Shown here in pieces: positions 1 through 13,247 of a stretch of 64,000 nucleotides of DNA. Origin of the DNA: Himantopus leucocephalus. Its lineage: Eukaryota > Chordata > Aves > Charadriiformes > Recurvirostridae. The position numbers and the translations under genes are program-made. The stretch spans positions 98,026,541 to 98,090,540 of the forward strand of contig RSEF01000001.1 in the NCBI GenBank assembly GCA_003993805.1. The letters run 5' to 3'. Below the pieces are notes generated by a model. The model made no database searches. It was given only the letters and a program-made list of their open reading frames with translations, and was not told the origin of the DNA. Numbering within the stretch: position 1 is the stretch's first letter; each line of letters starts with the position of its first letter.

Positions 1-605
1 AAATTGCATGCATGTACTTGTGTGACGTAGATGCACTCTGTGCTGTTGCAACTGTGATGTTGTTGGTTTGTGAATTGTATCAAAGCGGAACTGGCTGCCT
101 CCGACTCTGCTGAAAGTCACCGAGGAGCCAAATGATACCATAAAGAGCAACTAGCGCTTGCGCAGGGCTGAGACTGATGGGATTTTCAGGGAGAGACACT
201 GCTCTCTTCCTTTGCTCCTGTTGAAACTTAGAGCTCCCACTGGCTGCAGCAGGAGCTGCGTCAGTGCTGCAGACCCTGCATGCACAGGCTGCTCTTTCTT
301 GGAAATAGGAGCAGGAGCTTTACATGTGGGGTTCATGCAGGAATACATGGTTGTCTGGTGCCTACCTACACAGATGTAATGGTGACTGCTGGAGGTAAAT
401 CTCAACATTATCTGTTGTGAAACAGCAGCTCTGTTGTAATTTTTGATGTGCAACCCAGCTTTTTTTTTTCCCTCGGCAAATTATCTCATATGTAGTCATC
501 TGTAAGTTTTCTTTAAGAAATGTAGGAGATGAGAAGATCTAGTGTTAAATGAAACTGGAAATGACCTTAATGAAATAATGCAGTGTTTTCTCTTCTCTTT
601 TTCAG
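1..605 (+). other. LRRC58: Partial intron of LRRC58 at the window edge
   Basis: The preceding LRRC58 exon is not in the window, so this stretch is the 3' part of that intron. The two opposed ORFs of 70-100 codons here are not conserved-looking. I see nothing else in it. Confidence 0.7.
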
Positions 606-734
606 TTTAGAGTTTCTGTACCTTGGAGGGAATTTCATTACTTCAATTCCACCTGAATTAGCAAACCTGCCTTCTCTAAGCTATCTAGTTCTGTGTGACA
701 ACAAGATCCAGAGCATTCCACCTCAGCTGGCACA
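606..734 (+). CDS. LRRC58: LRRC58 coding exon (first of three in window)
   Basis: The acceptor is a long pyrimidine tract ending tttttcag at 605 and the donor is gtgagt at 735. The exon starts with the third base of a codon (T606) and ends with two bases, CA, completed to Gln by the next exon. It encodes 42 whole codons covering two LRR units. Confidence 0.93.
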
Positions 735-3700
735 GTGAGTATTTACTGTCATCAGCCACCAGCTGTAATTAACTCTTTGAACTTTTTCTTCTGCATGTGT
801 GGATAAAAGCACCTGGGAGGACCTATTTGTCCTTCAGTTGTTAATGTAACTAGACTTGAACAAGAAGATCCTTAGCATGATGCACTGCAGGCAGACCATG
901 AATATATAATATGGAAATCTCAATCAGAGGGTTATGGGAAAAAAAAAAAGTCACCGAGTGTACACTTTAAGGTGAATTAATAGGGAGCCCTGAGAAGTAC
1001 CTGGGCAACTCAGAAAAGATAAACTGCCATGCTACTGTATTCTTAGTGATGAATGCTTGGTCAGTTTTGTCTTTCACCCAAAGCCTTTTTGTGTGCGCCT
1101 TTGTGTTATACCATCCCCTGTGTTCCCTTGGCGTTTCTTACTCTAGGATCTCAGAATGTTTTAGTGTTCGTTAAATCCTACAGCACAACTCTAGAGGATG
1201 AGCTACTGCTTTATCTGTTTCATAATGGGGGAAAGAGGACACTACAGACTTTGTATGGGTAGCCTAAGATGGGAGATGAAGAATTCAGTGTGTAGCTGTA
1301 ACCGTAAAAGCAATCGGATGACAGCATGGAGTTTTCTGAGTTGGAATTTGATGGTGCAGTGGGATTATTATTAATGTACAGTGTGTAATGATTCCAGTTG
1401 TCTTGTGACTTGCACTGGCTTGAGAGCATCCCTGGACACTGTGCTGGAGCATTGCGTTGTGCTTCCTGAGGGGAGAATGCCTCCTCCAAAAGCCAAGAAA
1501 CTGCTTGTCACTCGTGTTGATGCTAGCCTGGCCTGACCTTGCTTAGCTTTTGAGATCTGGTAGTATCACAGCACAAGGTGATGCAGCTGCAAGCAATGAA
1601 AACATGGGGTTTTCCAGGGTTGGCTGCCTACCAGCAATCATCTTTAATGCATGAGCGAAAGCAGGTGACTTATTCAAAGTATTGCATGGAACCGTTCTTG
1701 ATGCATGCACTGGGTACAAGGAAACATTATCTCCCCCTGAAAGCACTCAGCTCATACACTTTTCTTCAGTGCTACCCTTTTTTGGGCTGTGTAGCAGGGA
1801 ATACTGAGAGGGACAGCAGCATATTTGAGGCTGTGTTTCTTTAACAAGCATTCAGCAGATGAACCAGGTTTTGCAGGGCATTGTGTGCACTGGAGTAACA
1901 GCAGCTCTTTTAGCATGGACTTATGCTTTAAAAGGAAGAAAAGCCAAATGAAAAGAAATTGGTGGGAGAGGGGAGAGTAATCAGATCTGTGTAATGCAGT
2001 TGTGGAAGCATTTTGCTTGCACATCTTGACTGGGTTTCCATCTCCATCTTCAGGCTGCATTCCCTGCGTTCCCTTAGCCTGCACAATAACCTGCTGACTT
2101 ACCTTCCTCGAGAGATCCTTAACCTGGTTCACCTGGAAGAGCTGAGCTTGCGTGGGAACCCACTGGTGGTTCGGTTTGTCCGTGACCTGACCTACAATCC
2201 CCCAAGCCTTCAGGAGCTGGCTGGACGCACAATTAAAACTCGCAATGTTCCCTACGCTCCCAGCGATCTCCCAGAGAATCTCGTCCGGTATCTGAGCTTG
2301 GCCAGCAACTGTCCCAATCCTAAATGCGGGGGTAAGTTCTCCTTAACTGCTCTGCTTCCTTCTTTTACCTGCTGGGTTTTCTTTCCCTCTGACTTGCTAT
2401 GACTCTAGTAGCTCGGTCAAGTTAGATGTGTTGTTGCATCCAAATTCTACCTGTATTTCACGGGCTCCAGGTCTTCTGCAAACTTGGCTTTAAGGAACCC
2501 TGTTCACTTAGGAACGATGTTCAGATTTGTAGTGCTGGTTTACTGTATTTGTATGGGAATGTAAGACAGTGTTTCTGTCAGAGTCTTTGCAGCTCATCCC
2601 AGCACTCCACTAGGCTTTTATGGTCTGAAGTTACTGATCCATCTGCCCTGAAATAGCTCAGACTAAGTAATGGACAGGAGAACTTTTGCAAGCACTCTTG
2701 CTGAACAGCAAGCTTCACTTCTGGATGGAAAAGAGGAGGGAGGCTGTAGTGCTTGGTAGTTACCAAGAGCAACTTGTTTAGCTCTTGCTTGGGACTACCA
2801 GTTCCTGGAAGCAGAGGACTTTATAGAAAAGGCTGGAGTACTTGGGCTTATTTTGGCTTAATACTTAATCTTTATCCAGAGTAAATGATCGGCGCATTAG
2901 GCCTTTAGAAGATTAAGGAAAAAAAAAAATCACTAATTAGTATCTACCCTGCAGTATCTACCTTCTATAATGCAGTCTGTTATCTTATCTCCTTACAGGA
3001 CAATATCAAAGCATGCTCTGTAAACAAAGACAGAAGGGCTGGAACTTGTGTTGAAAGGGAAAGAGGTTTTCCTTTTTTTAGAGAGTTTTGCACAGCTTGG
3101 ATAACTGTGAATTGGTTTTGCTCTTTTTCACTTTTCCATGTGTACTAGCACAGCACTACAGCATTGCTATAACGCTGCAGGAGAAAAGCTCACTCCAGAC
3201 CAGCTAGGACTTAAAACACCGCTGGAAACTTCTGAAAAATGTCAGTGTCTAAAATCACTTGCTGTGACAGGAAGAGAACCTAATTGTGTGTTACAGTAAT
3301 ACCGTTGCCATGGAAAGTAGCATCCAAACTCAGCATGGTGACTTCACTCAAGCAGAAGAAAAGTAGAGCTATGAAGGTCTATTTGTGAACGCATATTTGC
3401 CAGCTGGTAGAAGAGGTTTTACAAGTTTGAAAATAGAGTGTATGAATTAATTTGACATTTAAAAAGTTTGCAAATTCCCAGCCTGAGATTTCTCCCTAAT
3501 GGTTAGAAGAAATTGCGGAGTTCTTTGGAAGTACCTGCCCTGTGTCCTTTCACGTAGAGCGTGACTAAGAAAAGAAATTTCACGTTTCCGTAGGTGTCCT
3601 GGTCCCTTCTTTTCCTCCAGTATCCCTTGTCCTTCTATGTCCAGTGCTGTGTCAATTAAATCCTAATTAGAGGCATTTGCACCCTGGGTCTCATATGTTG

Positions 3701-3934
3701 TTTACTGTCCCCTCTGCCCTTACAGGTGTCTACTTTGACAGCTGCGTCAGACAGATCAAGTTCGTTGACTTCTGCGGGAAGTATCGCATCCCGCTGATGC
3801 ACTACCTGTGCTCCCCTGAGTGCTCCTCTCCCTGCAGCTCTGCCTCCCAGAGCTCTACTTCCCAGAGCGAGTCTGACTCTGAGGACGAAGCCAGTGTCGC
3901 TGCGCGCAGGATGCAAAAAGTCCTTCTGGGATAA
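606..3934 (+). CDS. LRRC58: LRRC58, leucine-rich repeat-containing protein 58 (3' part, three exons)
   Basis: Coding segments are 606-734, 2054-2331 and 3726-3934, together 204 complete codons plus the stop. The first segment begins with the last base of a codon started upstream. The protein shows tandem leucine-rich repeats of the LxxLxLxxNxIxxIPxxL kind (LEFLYLGGNFITSIP, LSYLVLCDNKIQSIP, LRSLSLHNNLLTYLP, LEELSLRGNPL). A cysteine-containing C-terminal domain follows (GVYFDSCVRQIKFVDFCGKY, then LCSPEC), then a Ser/Glu/Asp-rich tail ending MQKVLLG. This arrangement is that of LRRC58, about 371 residues in human, so roughly 165 N-terminal residues lie left of the window. There is no signal peptide or membrane segment in the visible part, consistent with an intracellular adaptor. 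From memory, recent work links the protein to cullin-RING ubiquitin ligases; nothing in this sequence tests that. Splice sites and phases agree at both introns. Identification is firm; function is from the family. Confidence 0.95.
735..2053 (+). other. LRRC58: LRRC58 intron
   Basis: GT-AG intron that leaves CA upstream and G downstream of the split Gln codon. No repeat or RNA gene recognised. Confidence 0.85.
2054..2331 (+). CDS. LRRC58: LRRC58 coding exon (second in window)
   Basis: The acceptor ends cag at 2053 and the donor gtaagt starts at 2332. The first base completes Gln. The exon encodes the last LRRs and the following linker (NPLVVRFVRDLTYNPPSLQE) through CPNPKCG, and ends with one base of a Gly codon. 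Confidence 0.94.
2332..3725 (+). other. LRRC58: LRRC58 last intron
   Basis: GT-AG intron splitting a Gly codon after its first base. No repeat or RNA gene recognised. Confidence 0.85.
3726..3934 (+). CDS. LRRC58: LRRC58 terminal coding exon
   Basis: The acceptor is ttacag at 3720-3725. The exon completes Gly, runs GVYFDSCVRQIKF and the cysteine-rich segment, then a Ser-rich acidic tail, and stops at TAA 3932-3934. Confidence 0.94.
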
Positions 3935-5235
3935 CAGGGAGCAAGAGGGGAAGTCTGGAAGGAAAACGTATTTGGAAAGCAATAATGGAACAGCAAAGCA
4001 TGAGCCTCTGGCCTGAAGGGCTCACGAGAAACTGTCCTCAAGTCCATGTAAGGGGCAGAACATCTTAGCAAGCCTAGACTTGTTTGGTGCAGCGCTACTT
4101 AGGAGAACTAACTCAGTGGCATACTGCCTGTAGGGTGCCTGGGGTTGTTAGAAACACCTGCTGTCTGGGAGACACCCCCCCTCCCTCATATGGGCTGGGG
4201 AGGGGGATTTCTTCTCACTGGCTGATTGAGAAGGGTTTTAGTATATGACACTTCACTGGACTTCAGTCATCCTGCAGAGCAAAGGAGACTGTCCAGATCT
4301 TTTAACACTGTGGTAAATCAGAAACAGGCTAATGATGCCATGTGAGTATGTATGGACCCCAGTGTTTTATATACCATTTTGATTCTTTGCTGTCTCCTTT
4401 GATTTCAGTTACAGATTTTATACCCATCCACTAAAAATGGGAGTTGGGTTTTTTTGTTCAGGAGTAGATTTTTTCCAAACTCTGTTTACTCTTCATTGCC
4501 TAGAGGCGTAGGGTTTCTGTGCTGTTACAGATGTTACAGCCATCATAGAACTGAGCCACCTTTTTTCTCCCTTGTTATACTAAGCTGCTCTTAGTGTTTC
4601 CTCCTAACTATATTCGTTATTTTTCCTCCCTGTGCCTCTTCCCATTACACCTTGGGTATTGCTATCTTTATGGTGCCTTCAGACGAGTTGTTCTATTGAG
4701 ACTTGGTGTTACTTCAGAATTGTGGCCATACGTGCCTGTGCAAGGGACCAGATGTGATGCTCTGTACCATGTTGTTGAGTCTCAGCTTACTGGAGCAAAA
4801 CTGCTTTTCTATCTGTGAATTGTGGGAAAGGTCTTGATTGACACTATTTTTTTTCTAAACAACCGTGTCCCCCTGCTGCAGCTAGCTCTGCTGTGCTTGG
4901 GTACAGAGTCACTTTCCGTAAGGTTATCTGCTTAAAGTAGGCAGAAGCTTAATGAATTGGAAGTACTGAGAAAAGTGCCTTGGTGAATGTTTTTTGTTTG
5001 GTTTTTTTTTCTTATTCATCACATGAGAGGAAAAGCCGGTAGGGAGGCTAAGGCGCGTTGTCTGATCATCTTGCACAAGGTGGTTTTGGAACCTCTTCCT
5101 TATTTATTTGTTTGCATTTGCTCATGTTATAATAGCTTTGGCAGTCTGTTGGATTGTTCAAATAACGCATTCGGGTATCTTAAACTATGTTTAAAGGAAA
5201 GCTGCAGAAAATAAATTTTTTAAGTATCAAGAAAT
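3935..5235 (+). other. LRRC58: LRRC58 3' UTR (minimum extent inferred)
   Basis: Non-coding sequence directly after the stop codon. The first canonical AATAAA is at 5210-5215. The UTR could be longer, because AT-rich single-copy sequence continues to about 8.9 kb before the first repeat. Confidence 0.55.
5210..5215 (+). terminator. LRRC58: Candidate LRRC58 polyadenylation signal
   Basis: AATAAA sits about 1.28 kb after the stop. A GT-rich stretch (ctgttgtgtgttttg) follows near 5290, rather far for a classical downstream element. Another AATAAA is at 6941-6946, without an obvious GT-rich partner. Site use cannot be decided from sequence. Confidence 0.4.
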
Positions 5236-8200
5236 ATCTTAAAAATTAATATTATGAATTGACAGGTATCTATAAATCTTTATGGGGCTGTTGTGTGTTT
5301 TGCTTAGTGAGAGCTGTCCCTTTATTAACATTTCATGGCAGACAGTCCTTTTGATGCAGTTTCAGATAGAGCAAATCCAACTGTGCCTTCGAATGCACGA
5401 GCAGAGCAAATACATTGTGTTAAGAAGCTAAATGAACAAGAAGAACTTTTCTTAACCCACTTTGGCCCTATGGGGGCAATGAAAAACCTGTGCTCCTCTC
5501 CTGCATTCAGATAATGCAGGTACCTATTTGAAGATCTTACGGCAGCTCTGTGTTAATGGTTCTGATTAATTATATTTGACACTTTAATATATTAAAGCAC
5601 TTTGATAATTCTACTCTTTGTAACTAGCTCTAGTGATATTTTTTTATTTTTTTTATTAGACTGAATTTTTCTTTAAGACCTGAAGAACAAGGTCTGTGAA
5701 ACTTTGTACGTTCCAGTCTGTCTTGGTATGCAGGTTGAACTTGCATTTCCTTGTCAGCACTGCTCATTCCCCCGGTTTCCTTTGGAGAGAACTGGAATTT
5801 GAAAGAAATTATGTGGTTGTAAAATAGCAGCCCGTCCATTATTAATCATTGCAACTTTGCAAGATTAAGTTTGCAAGTCCGAAGATTCCCCACATGCACA
5901 GATCCACAAGGAACTAAATTACACGTGCTCTGTGCCTTTCCAAATAACTGTTTTAAAGTATATTTTTAAGACACAATAAGGCACGTGTGCAAAGCAACTG
6001 AATGTCACTTTAGCAAATTCTGTGAGGTTTGCTTGGGAAGAAGAACCTAGAGATTTGGAGAGAAACCAACTGCATGCTGTTAGTTAAATTGGGATCAGTG
6101 AGTGGCCTGCGTTTTGTTCTTCATCTCCTCTCTCAGATGCTTCTTCCTGTCCCAAGTGAATATCATCATACCAGTGCTGAAGGACAGTAAACTGATTGCA
6201 GAGCCACAATTTCAAATTGGCTGCTAGTATAACAGTAGTGAGCAACTAAGTGATCTAGAGCTTGGCTCTTCTGCCAGTGAAAGTGAGCCACACGAGATCT
6301 CAAGATCTTTTGAGCTCAGGGCCATGAGGTACCACCTTCCTTTCTTCTCTTTAGCAGCAGCTGTCTTGAAGACATCTTTTCACTTCACAAAGTTAGATTT
6401 CACCACGGTTCCTGTTTGCACAGGAGCATCTCTGTGTAGTGGGCTAAGACCAGTGGTGACTGGTTCTAATTTAGCTCCATCCTTAACTGCATTTTCTTTA
6501 CTAACCGAACAGGCATCCTATTTCTGCCCCAGTTCTAATAGGGCTGGGCTAACAGGCTAATCTCTTTTCACAGCTTCTTCACTGTAGCCAGGTAAAAGCT
6601 TGACAGCTTATGCAGTTGATATCTCTATGCATTTTTAGACATGATAAAATGTCTTGTCTCTTAAAAATTTATATATATTCCTGAATACAGCTACCAAGCT
6701 TTCTTTTTGCTGCTGGGCTTTAAAGTGCAATTCAAGTGAGTCGAAATTCAAAACAATCAAGGACTGGTAAGAAAAACAAATGGTTGGTTGATTGGATGGG
6801 GTTTTTTTTTTTCCCCCTCAGAGATGTATTTGAGAGGACTAGGGACGCAGGTTCATACTGTAGTGCCTAACGCACTGAGCCCTGGGGAGTCAAGGTTTTC
6901 AACAGTTGTTAGCCCCCAAAGACTGGAAAACATACTGGGCAATAAAATAGGTGAGACACAACTTGAAAATACTCTGATGGACAGCAGGGGCTCGTTCCTA
7001 CCTATCCCCTTCTTGGGGGCCCTGAGAAGTAGACAGTGGTTTTGCCAGCATTGTAGCTGTCTTTGTCAGTTTTAAATAGTGGATTTCAGTTCCTACAGAT
7101 GCGTCTCCAAGTGAAGTCTTCAGTCAGTGTTTTGGTATCAGTCCCCTAGTTGCTACAGCAGCCCAGCACGTCCAGCTTTTGAAACTGTTCTTAAGCCGAG
7201 ACACAAGTGTGTGAAGCAAAGTTGCTCATTCCCTCTTCCCCGCAGGGCCCGGGGCCCTGCCTGCATTCATCCTCTGCCCCGCCATCTCTCTGCCAAGCGG
7301 AGCTGCTGGTGCGTTTCTGAATGCAGGTACTTCATGTGAACAGTGGGGTCGTGTTAAAAAGAAGCAAAATATCAATTTGACTGGAAGCAACTTACACAGT
7401 TGCCAATTCTTTTATGTTTCTCTTTCTTTAATAAGAGGTGAGACTTGAGGAAGTCAGTAATGAATATTTAAACATACTCTGAAGTGGCCAGATGCAGTTT
7501 TTCATGGGCTTCTGTCCTGGTCATTTTAAGTCTTTGAAATCTTGTGTTGAATTATAATGGGAGGGGGGCGGGATGGAGGGGAGAACCAGCTCCTTTTTGT
7601 TCCTTACTCTTGTTGGCAATAATGAATGGAAGGAATTTAATCCAATGAAAGTAATGAAACTTAATCCCTGCAATGTGTCTTTGTTACACAGTTCAAAGAA
7701 CTATTTTAATGCATCTTATTCACACCATGCCCTCCCTCCCCAACTGCAGATACTTCAAATAGACTACTTCAGAATGCACACTAATACAGCAGTAACTCTA
7801 TCTTGGAAACCTTTCTATTGATTATTTCATTTGCCTGCCTGACTAGAGGATTGATCTTTTACTGACCTGAACATTAAGGGTAGAAAGGGTTCTCTTCCAG
7901 CCCTCTTGTTAAATTTTTATCATGAGCATTTGTTTTAGGAAGTCTTAAAGTGCCTTATGTTTTTGAAAGTGTATTTTGCTAGAAATGTATGAATGTAGAA
8001 TATCTCTAACAGTATTTCATTGTGAGCTGTAAAACAAATTACAAACACTAAACCAAAAATGTTATTTCTACAGTTGTCTGTCCATTATTTGCCGGCATCT
8101 CGATTCTGGTATTGCTGCAGGCAGAACCCTTGCAGAATTTTAAAATTAAAAATGGGGCTATACATGGTGGGGGGGAACAGATGAGATTTGACCTGTGCTG

Positions 8201-8914
8201 TATAAAACCAAGAGTAGGTGAGACTTCCAGAGGCACTGCTGAAATTCTTGGGTTTTGGGGCCCATGTGTGACAGACCAGACCCTGTTTTACTTCTGATAT
8301 AGTGTTACGGAAATTTGCTCCACAGTTTAAAGGTAGAAGTAACTCATAGGCAAGATAAATATATGAACGAGAGAAGACAGTGTCATGGTGGAGTTTTCCA
8401 GCAATATGAAACAACAGTTCTAAACTTCTTGAATTGTTTCCCTCTTAATACGCTAACCCCGAAACCTGTAGATGACTCTTTGAATGTTAATTTTTTGATC
8501 GTTTTAACTGGCTAATGTGTTCCCATTTCTTGTGTAATCCCATGTTTTCTCCTACATCCTGAAGAGTTTTTGTGATCTATTGCCAAAATGTTTCAGATCC
8601 TGCCGTGCAATTACCAGTTGTCAGTGCAGAAATATGGTGTATTGGAAAAATGGGACAGTGGGAAACAAGAATTACTTGATATTAACTTCAGCAGGAACTG
8701 TTTCAAAGATGGCTCAACTTCATGTGTAATGAGAAACCTCTCAAATTATGCAGCAGTTCCATTTCAAATAACATAAAATACCGAGGAATGCGGTGACCTT
8801 GCCTGTAATAACCAGGCTGAGAATATTCTTGCCTCTTTTTGTTAACTAATATAAAGATACCCTATTCTGTGCCTTCTTAATGCCTTTCTTGCATTTGGAA
8901 ACAAAATCATATAA
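5236..8914. other. AT-rich flank of LRRC58, no gene seen
   Basis: No ORF above about 110 codons and no splice-bounded coding segment is recognisable, and I see no CR1. It may be distal 3' UTR of LRRC58 or plain intergenic DNA. AATAAA occurs at 6941-6946. Confidence 0.5.
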
Positions 8915-9190
8915 GTGCTGGTTCAAAGGAACCAAAGGTGGTCTCTTGTCCAACCTCTTCATTTAAGCAGGACTTGCCAGCACTAGTTCAGGTCACAGTG
9001 GGTTTGTCTAGCTGAGTCTTAGAAACCTCCAAGGATAAGGAGTCCACAATCTCTCTGCCTTTAGTGCTATGGTGTCCTCCTAGTGCAGAAGTCTGTCCAG
9101 ATGTCCAATGTCTTCCTGACATTAGTTGCCCATCTTCTAATCTCAAGGAGCAAATCTTGGCTCTCAAACTTCCTTCTCTGCTTTTAGCGC
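8915..9190 (-). mobile_element. Old, diverged CR1 retroposon fragment
   Basis: The plus strand reads as the reverse complement of a CR1 3' region: a tract near tcttgtccaacctctt, then aaacctccaaggataaggag and a damaged version of the usual 'cacaacctctctgggc' segment. Many substitutions and indels mark it as one of the older copies here. Confidence 0.72.
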
Positions 9191-12100
9191 TAATGCAACG
9201 ATAAGAGTGTAAATGAAACATGGGTTAGACTGATGCCTGAAGCAGATGCTGAGAATGTCAAATTGACATTTTAGGCTCATGCAGAATTGCACAGTTCTAA
9301 GTGGGAGCATTCTGGCGATGCTTTGGAAGTGCTCTTCATGGAGTAGAGCTATAAGTTTTCTACTCGGATGGGCTGCCTTAGGTGATCAAGACAGCTAGAG
9401 CTGAATGTATGCACCTTTTCCTCTGCACTAAGGTTGTGAGTTGCAGTTGCCAACCATTTAAAAAAAATGTATTGGAAGAAAGTTAGTCCCAGTGCTGCGT
9501 TGAAGAAGGCCAGGGCCATCTGCACCCTTAGTCACAGTCTGGAGATGGCATGCTGTGTCCAAGTGTCCCTTCCCTTTCCAATAGCCACTGTTCTATGGTG
9601 ACTTATTGGAGGAGGGCTGAGAGCATGTGTTCTTGTACTACACTTTGCTGTAGTGTCCTCTCTTACCAGTCAGCAAAGTGGAGAATTTTGACAAGGAGAT
9701 ATAACAGCATCCCAAGGTCCTTTTAGGGTGGAGGGGAAGGTAGCCCATAGCAGAGCCCAAGTCCTGCTTCCAGCTGGTCTTCTGTGGTGAGGTGAGGCTG
9801 CAGCTCGTCTGTTGCCAGTTCAAGGACTGGTCACCCAGGACCCTTCTCTTTGTCCTGGCCTGGGACTTACTGGTGGCAGCTCAAAGCTTGCTATCAGACT
9901 GGCAAAAGATTAACATGTCTTCAGAGTGTTGTCCAAACACCCTGTCTGTAGCCCATTCTTGACTCTGGAAAAAGCAGGACCTGAATTCAGTACTGATTAG
10001 CAAGTTGTATGTTTATCCTAAATATTACACTTTGATCAGAGTGTCAAAGCCCCGCGAGGCTGGCTGCCGTTTACACATCTCCGAGGATTATGGCTGGTGT
10101 GTTGGCGAATGAATGATTTCACCAAGCTTCGTCGTTGCTTGTGTAAGGGAACATGACAGACCAGGAGTATTACAAGGTCGTTGCCTCTGCTGTGACAGGG
10201 ACGCTGATGAACTGGTAAGTTGGGAGGGCAAACAAACCCTTCATCGGGATGATAGTTTGGGTGGGGGTAGGGGGTCACAAGCTGAAGCCAAGCAGGGCGG
10301 CATGTCGGCCTTTACATCAGCAAGGACACAAACATCTACTACTGGTGAAAGGACCTGTATGAAAGGCTTAGGATTGTTTTGTTTTGGGGGTTCTCCCTGA
10401 AAGAGTAAATTTCAGCCTTAGGGCTTTGAAAATGGATAAGAAAGGAAAATGCCATTGTGGAAAAATGGTTTTCCATAGTTCCTGGGGGTCCTGGCATCCA
10501 TAGTAAAAGTGTCTTTATAACGAATGTGTGCAGTGTTGAGCAAACGTTGTCCTTTGTGCCAGGCAACTTTATGTGGTTGCTCTCCAAAGCCTTGCTTTGC
10601 AAATGCTGTTTTATTAACTCTGAGCAGGGCAGCCCTGTTATTCCTCAGGAACAACAGCCACATGGTTGGTGTAGATGACTTAATGGATCTTGCTTGTGAG
10701 CAGGATGACCCTGAACAAGTCTTCACCAAGCTGGCAGATCATGGGAATAGGAGGAGTCTGGGTGCAGAGCTGGACACTAGAAGTAACGGATGTTGTATTT
10801 CCCTGTGCTTTGAACACACCGGGTATTTTTTTGGAGATGGGGGAAGTCTGGCCTTTGCAGAACATCCTTTGCATCAGGTAAACAGGTCACCGCAACTCTC
10901 GTACCTCCTTGGCAGAGGATCCCTCTGAGCGGCTCAGGGCAGTGCTCTGTTCCCTCGTGCGTTGCTCTGCTGTCGGTGGGAGGGCCCGGGGGGCTCCCTG
11001 AACTCAACCCCCTGCTCCTAAAACCTCCCCGCAGGCGGAGGGGGCTGGTGAAAGCACTGGCTGAACCCGGCGCTTTGTTTCTGTTGTGCCTAGCGCTGCT
11101 GAAAGAGACTTGCTGGAAGATTTTAAAACATCCCTTGCATTTATATAACCAAACACCCTTTCTAATCTAAATCAGACCCCAGTGGTTTGCAGCAGTGGTT
11201 TTTATCTTCAAATAAACACTGCAGCGTGTTTTCCAAAGTTGGGTACCCTAGTTACTCTCTTCAGATACTTGGAGTTAAATTGCATCTTTTTGTTTGTTTT
11301 TCTTTCTTTCTTTAAAGCAGTCGTGAGTCTTCTACTGAGAGATGTAATCATAAAAGGCCTTGCAAAAAACCCCATGTGACTGGGCTCGTCGAAACACGTT
11401 TTGAAACGGTCCAGGAATGTCTGAAACTTTATGTTGGTCTTTCACAACTTGCAACCCCATCTGGCTGCCTTGCGCTTTGAAAACCTGTTCAGAGATGACC
11501 CTTTGCCATGGTTTGTAGGGAAAGCCCACCCCGAAACCCTGGGGACCTGACCGAGGCTCGTCCCTGGTCCCAAGCACAGCCTTTCAAGCATCCTGCCTAG
11601 AAACACTTCATAGTGCTTCTAGGAAAGCAAATTTTTTTTTGGTGTGTATGTGGAGAAGAGAAGTATGGCCTCGGGAGGCAAAAAACTTCCCTTGATTGAG
11701 TGGTGCCAGCTGGCGTACGCCAGGCTTGTCATGGCAGTGGGTATTTTCATCCCTGCACTCTGAGGTCTCTGTGACTGTGGGCCATGTCCAGGAGCATCTT
11801 GTTTGCTTCTCCATCTCTTGATAAAGGGCTGCGGGCATCTTACCCTATTCACGTGGAGTTTACAAGTGCGTGTCTGCTCTGGTTTACTGCTATAAATTTG
11901 GCCTGCATTAATAGTGGCTGGCAAAGCCCTGATGGGGTGTATTCCTGCTCCTGTGTTCCCCACTTCAAGCAGGGGATTGCGGCTAGTGAATTCCCCCCAG
12001 GAAAAGAGGGCAAAGGCAGGCAGGGCGTCTCCCAGGGCCAGCGTGTTCCCGCAGCAAGGAGGAGCCTGAGCTTGCGCTTGTTTACCTGCGCCAGTTGCAC

Positions 12101-13247
12101 ATAAATGCCCCTATGCAATGCCGTTTGCGCAGCAGGGGATTAGCGAGGTTTTTTTTCCATCAACAGCATGGAAAAATGCATGTGCAATGTGTAAGGGGAG
12201 GGGGAGTTACTGTAATGACTGATGACGGCGTGGGTGGCTGTCCCAAAAAACAAGCTCTCCTGAGACCTGGCCGGGCTGCTCGCGAGGGCGTTCAAAGCGC
12301 ACATCCCTGCGTGTTCCAGGGGAGGCACAGCCCTGGCTGAGCGGTGCACACAAAAACAAGGGGGGCTGATGTGAGGTTCCTCCTAGGCTTAGGAAATGGC
12401 AGGTGCCTTTGCCATTAGGCAGTTGAGCTTTTGCATCCAAAAGGTCATGTCTCTTGAAGAACGAGGTTCCCCAGTGGCTGCATCTTTCTGCTCCGGGTTG
12501 TCAGAGGGGCTCTGCTCTCACTGTCGTGGGTCTGCCCCTCCAAGGTGACTGCCTTTGATAAGCGTATTGAAACAGGTGGCAAAAGCGTCACTGCTGTGTA
12601 ACACTATGAGTTACCTAAGTTTTGGGGGGTTCCTCTTATGGTTGAAGGAACACATATCCCAGGATAATTCCTCAAACCCAGTAAGAGCTTCCGAACCAAG
12701 GGTGTCCCAACAGAGAACACCTTCCAACATCCTTTGTGGTCTCCTGGCAAAAGTACAACGCAAGGTGGTGACCTGTGCTGTTTGTCACGGGGTCTGAAGG
12801 TGGCTTCTGTAACAGGTGAGTGAGAAGGGAACATCTTCTTTAATGAGACTTTCTGAACTCTAGTCCCTCTTCAGACAAGCTGTGGCTTTTCTGAATTTAT
12901 GAATTCTGAATTTATGGTATATGCCTTCTATACCATCCCATACATCACAAGAGTCTAGTGAGGGTAAGTCTCACCTGATGCTTTTTTTTTTAAACCATCA
13001 TAGTGTTGTCCCCAGCTTTCTGGGGACAAAGGTGAAGCCTAATGATACTTTGACATGACAAAATGAGGCATATCTGCTCTGGTCTGACATTACTTAAATA
13101 GCAATGGCAGTGGGATAAAGGGCCTATGGATACAGGCAGAACATACTTCATCGTGTAAGGGTAACAGATGTTTCTTTTTCCATGGATAGGGATGTAGCAA
13201 GTTAGAAATATGGAAATATGCCTCGCAAATAATTATTTCACATTGAT
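9191..13247. other. Intergenic, no gene seen
   Basis: Single-copy sequence between LRRC58 and the next CR1. The longest ORFs (about 134 codons at 10,524-10,928 and 114 codons on the minus strand at 11,619-11,963) show no recognisable domain and no splice context. Confidence 0.55.
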
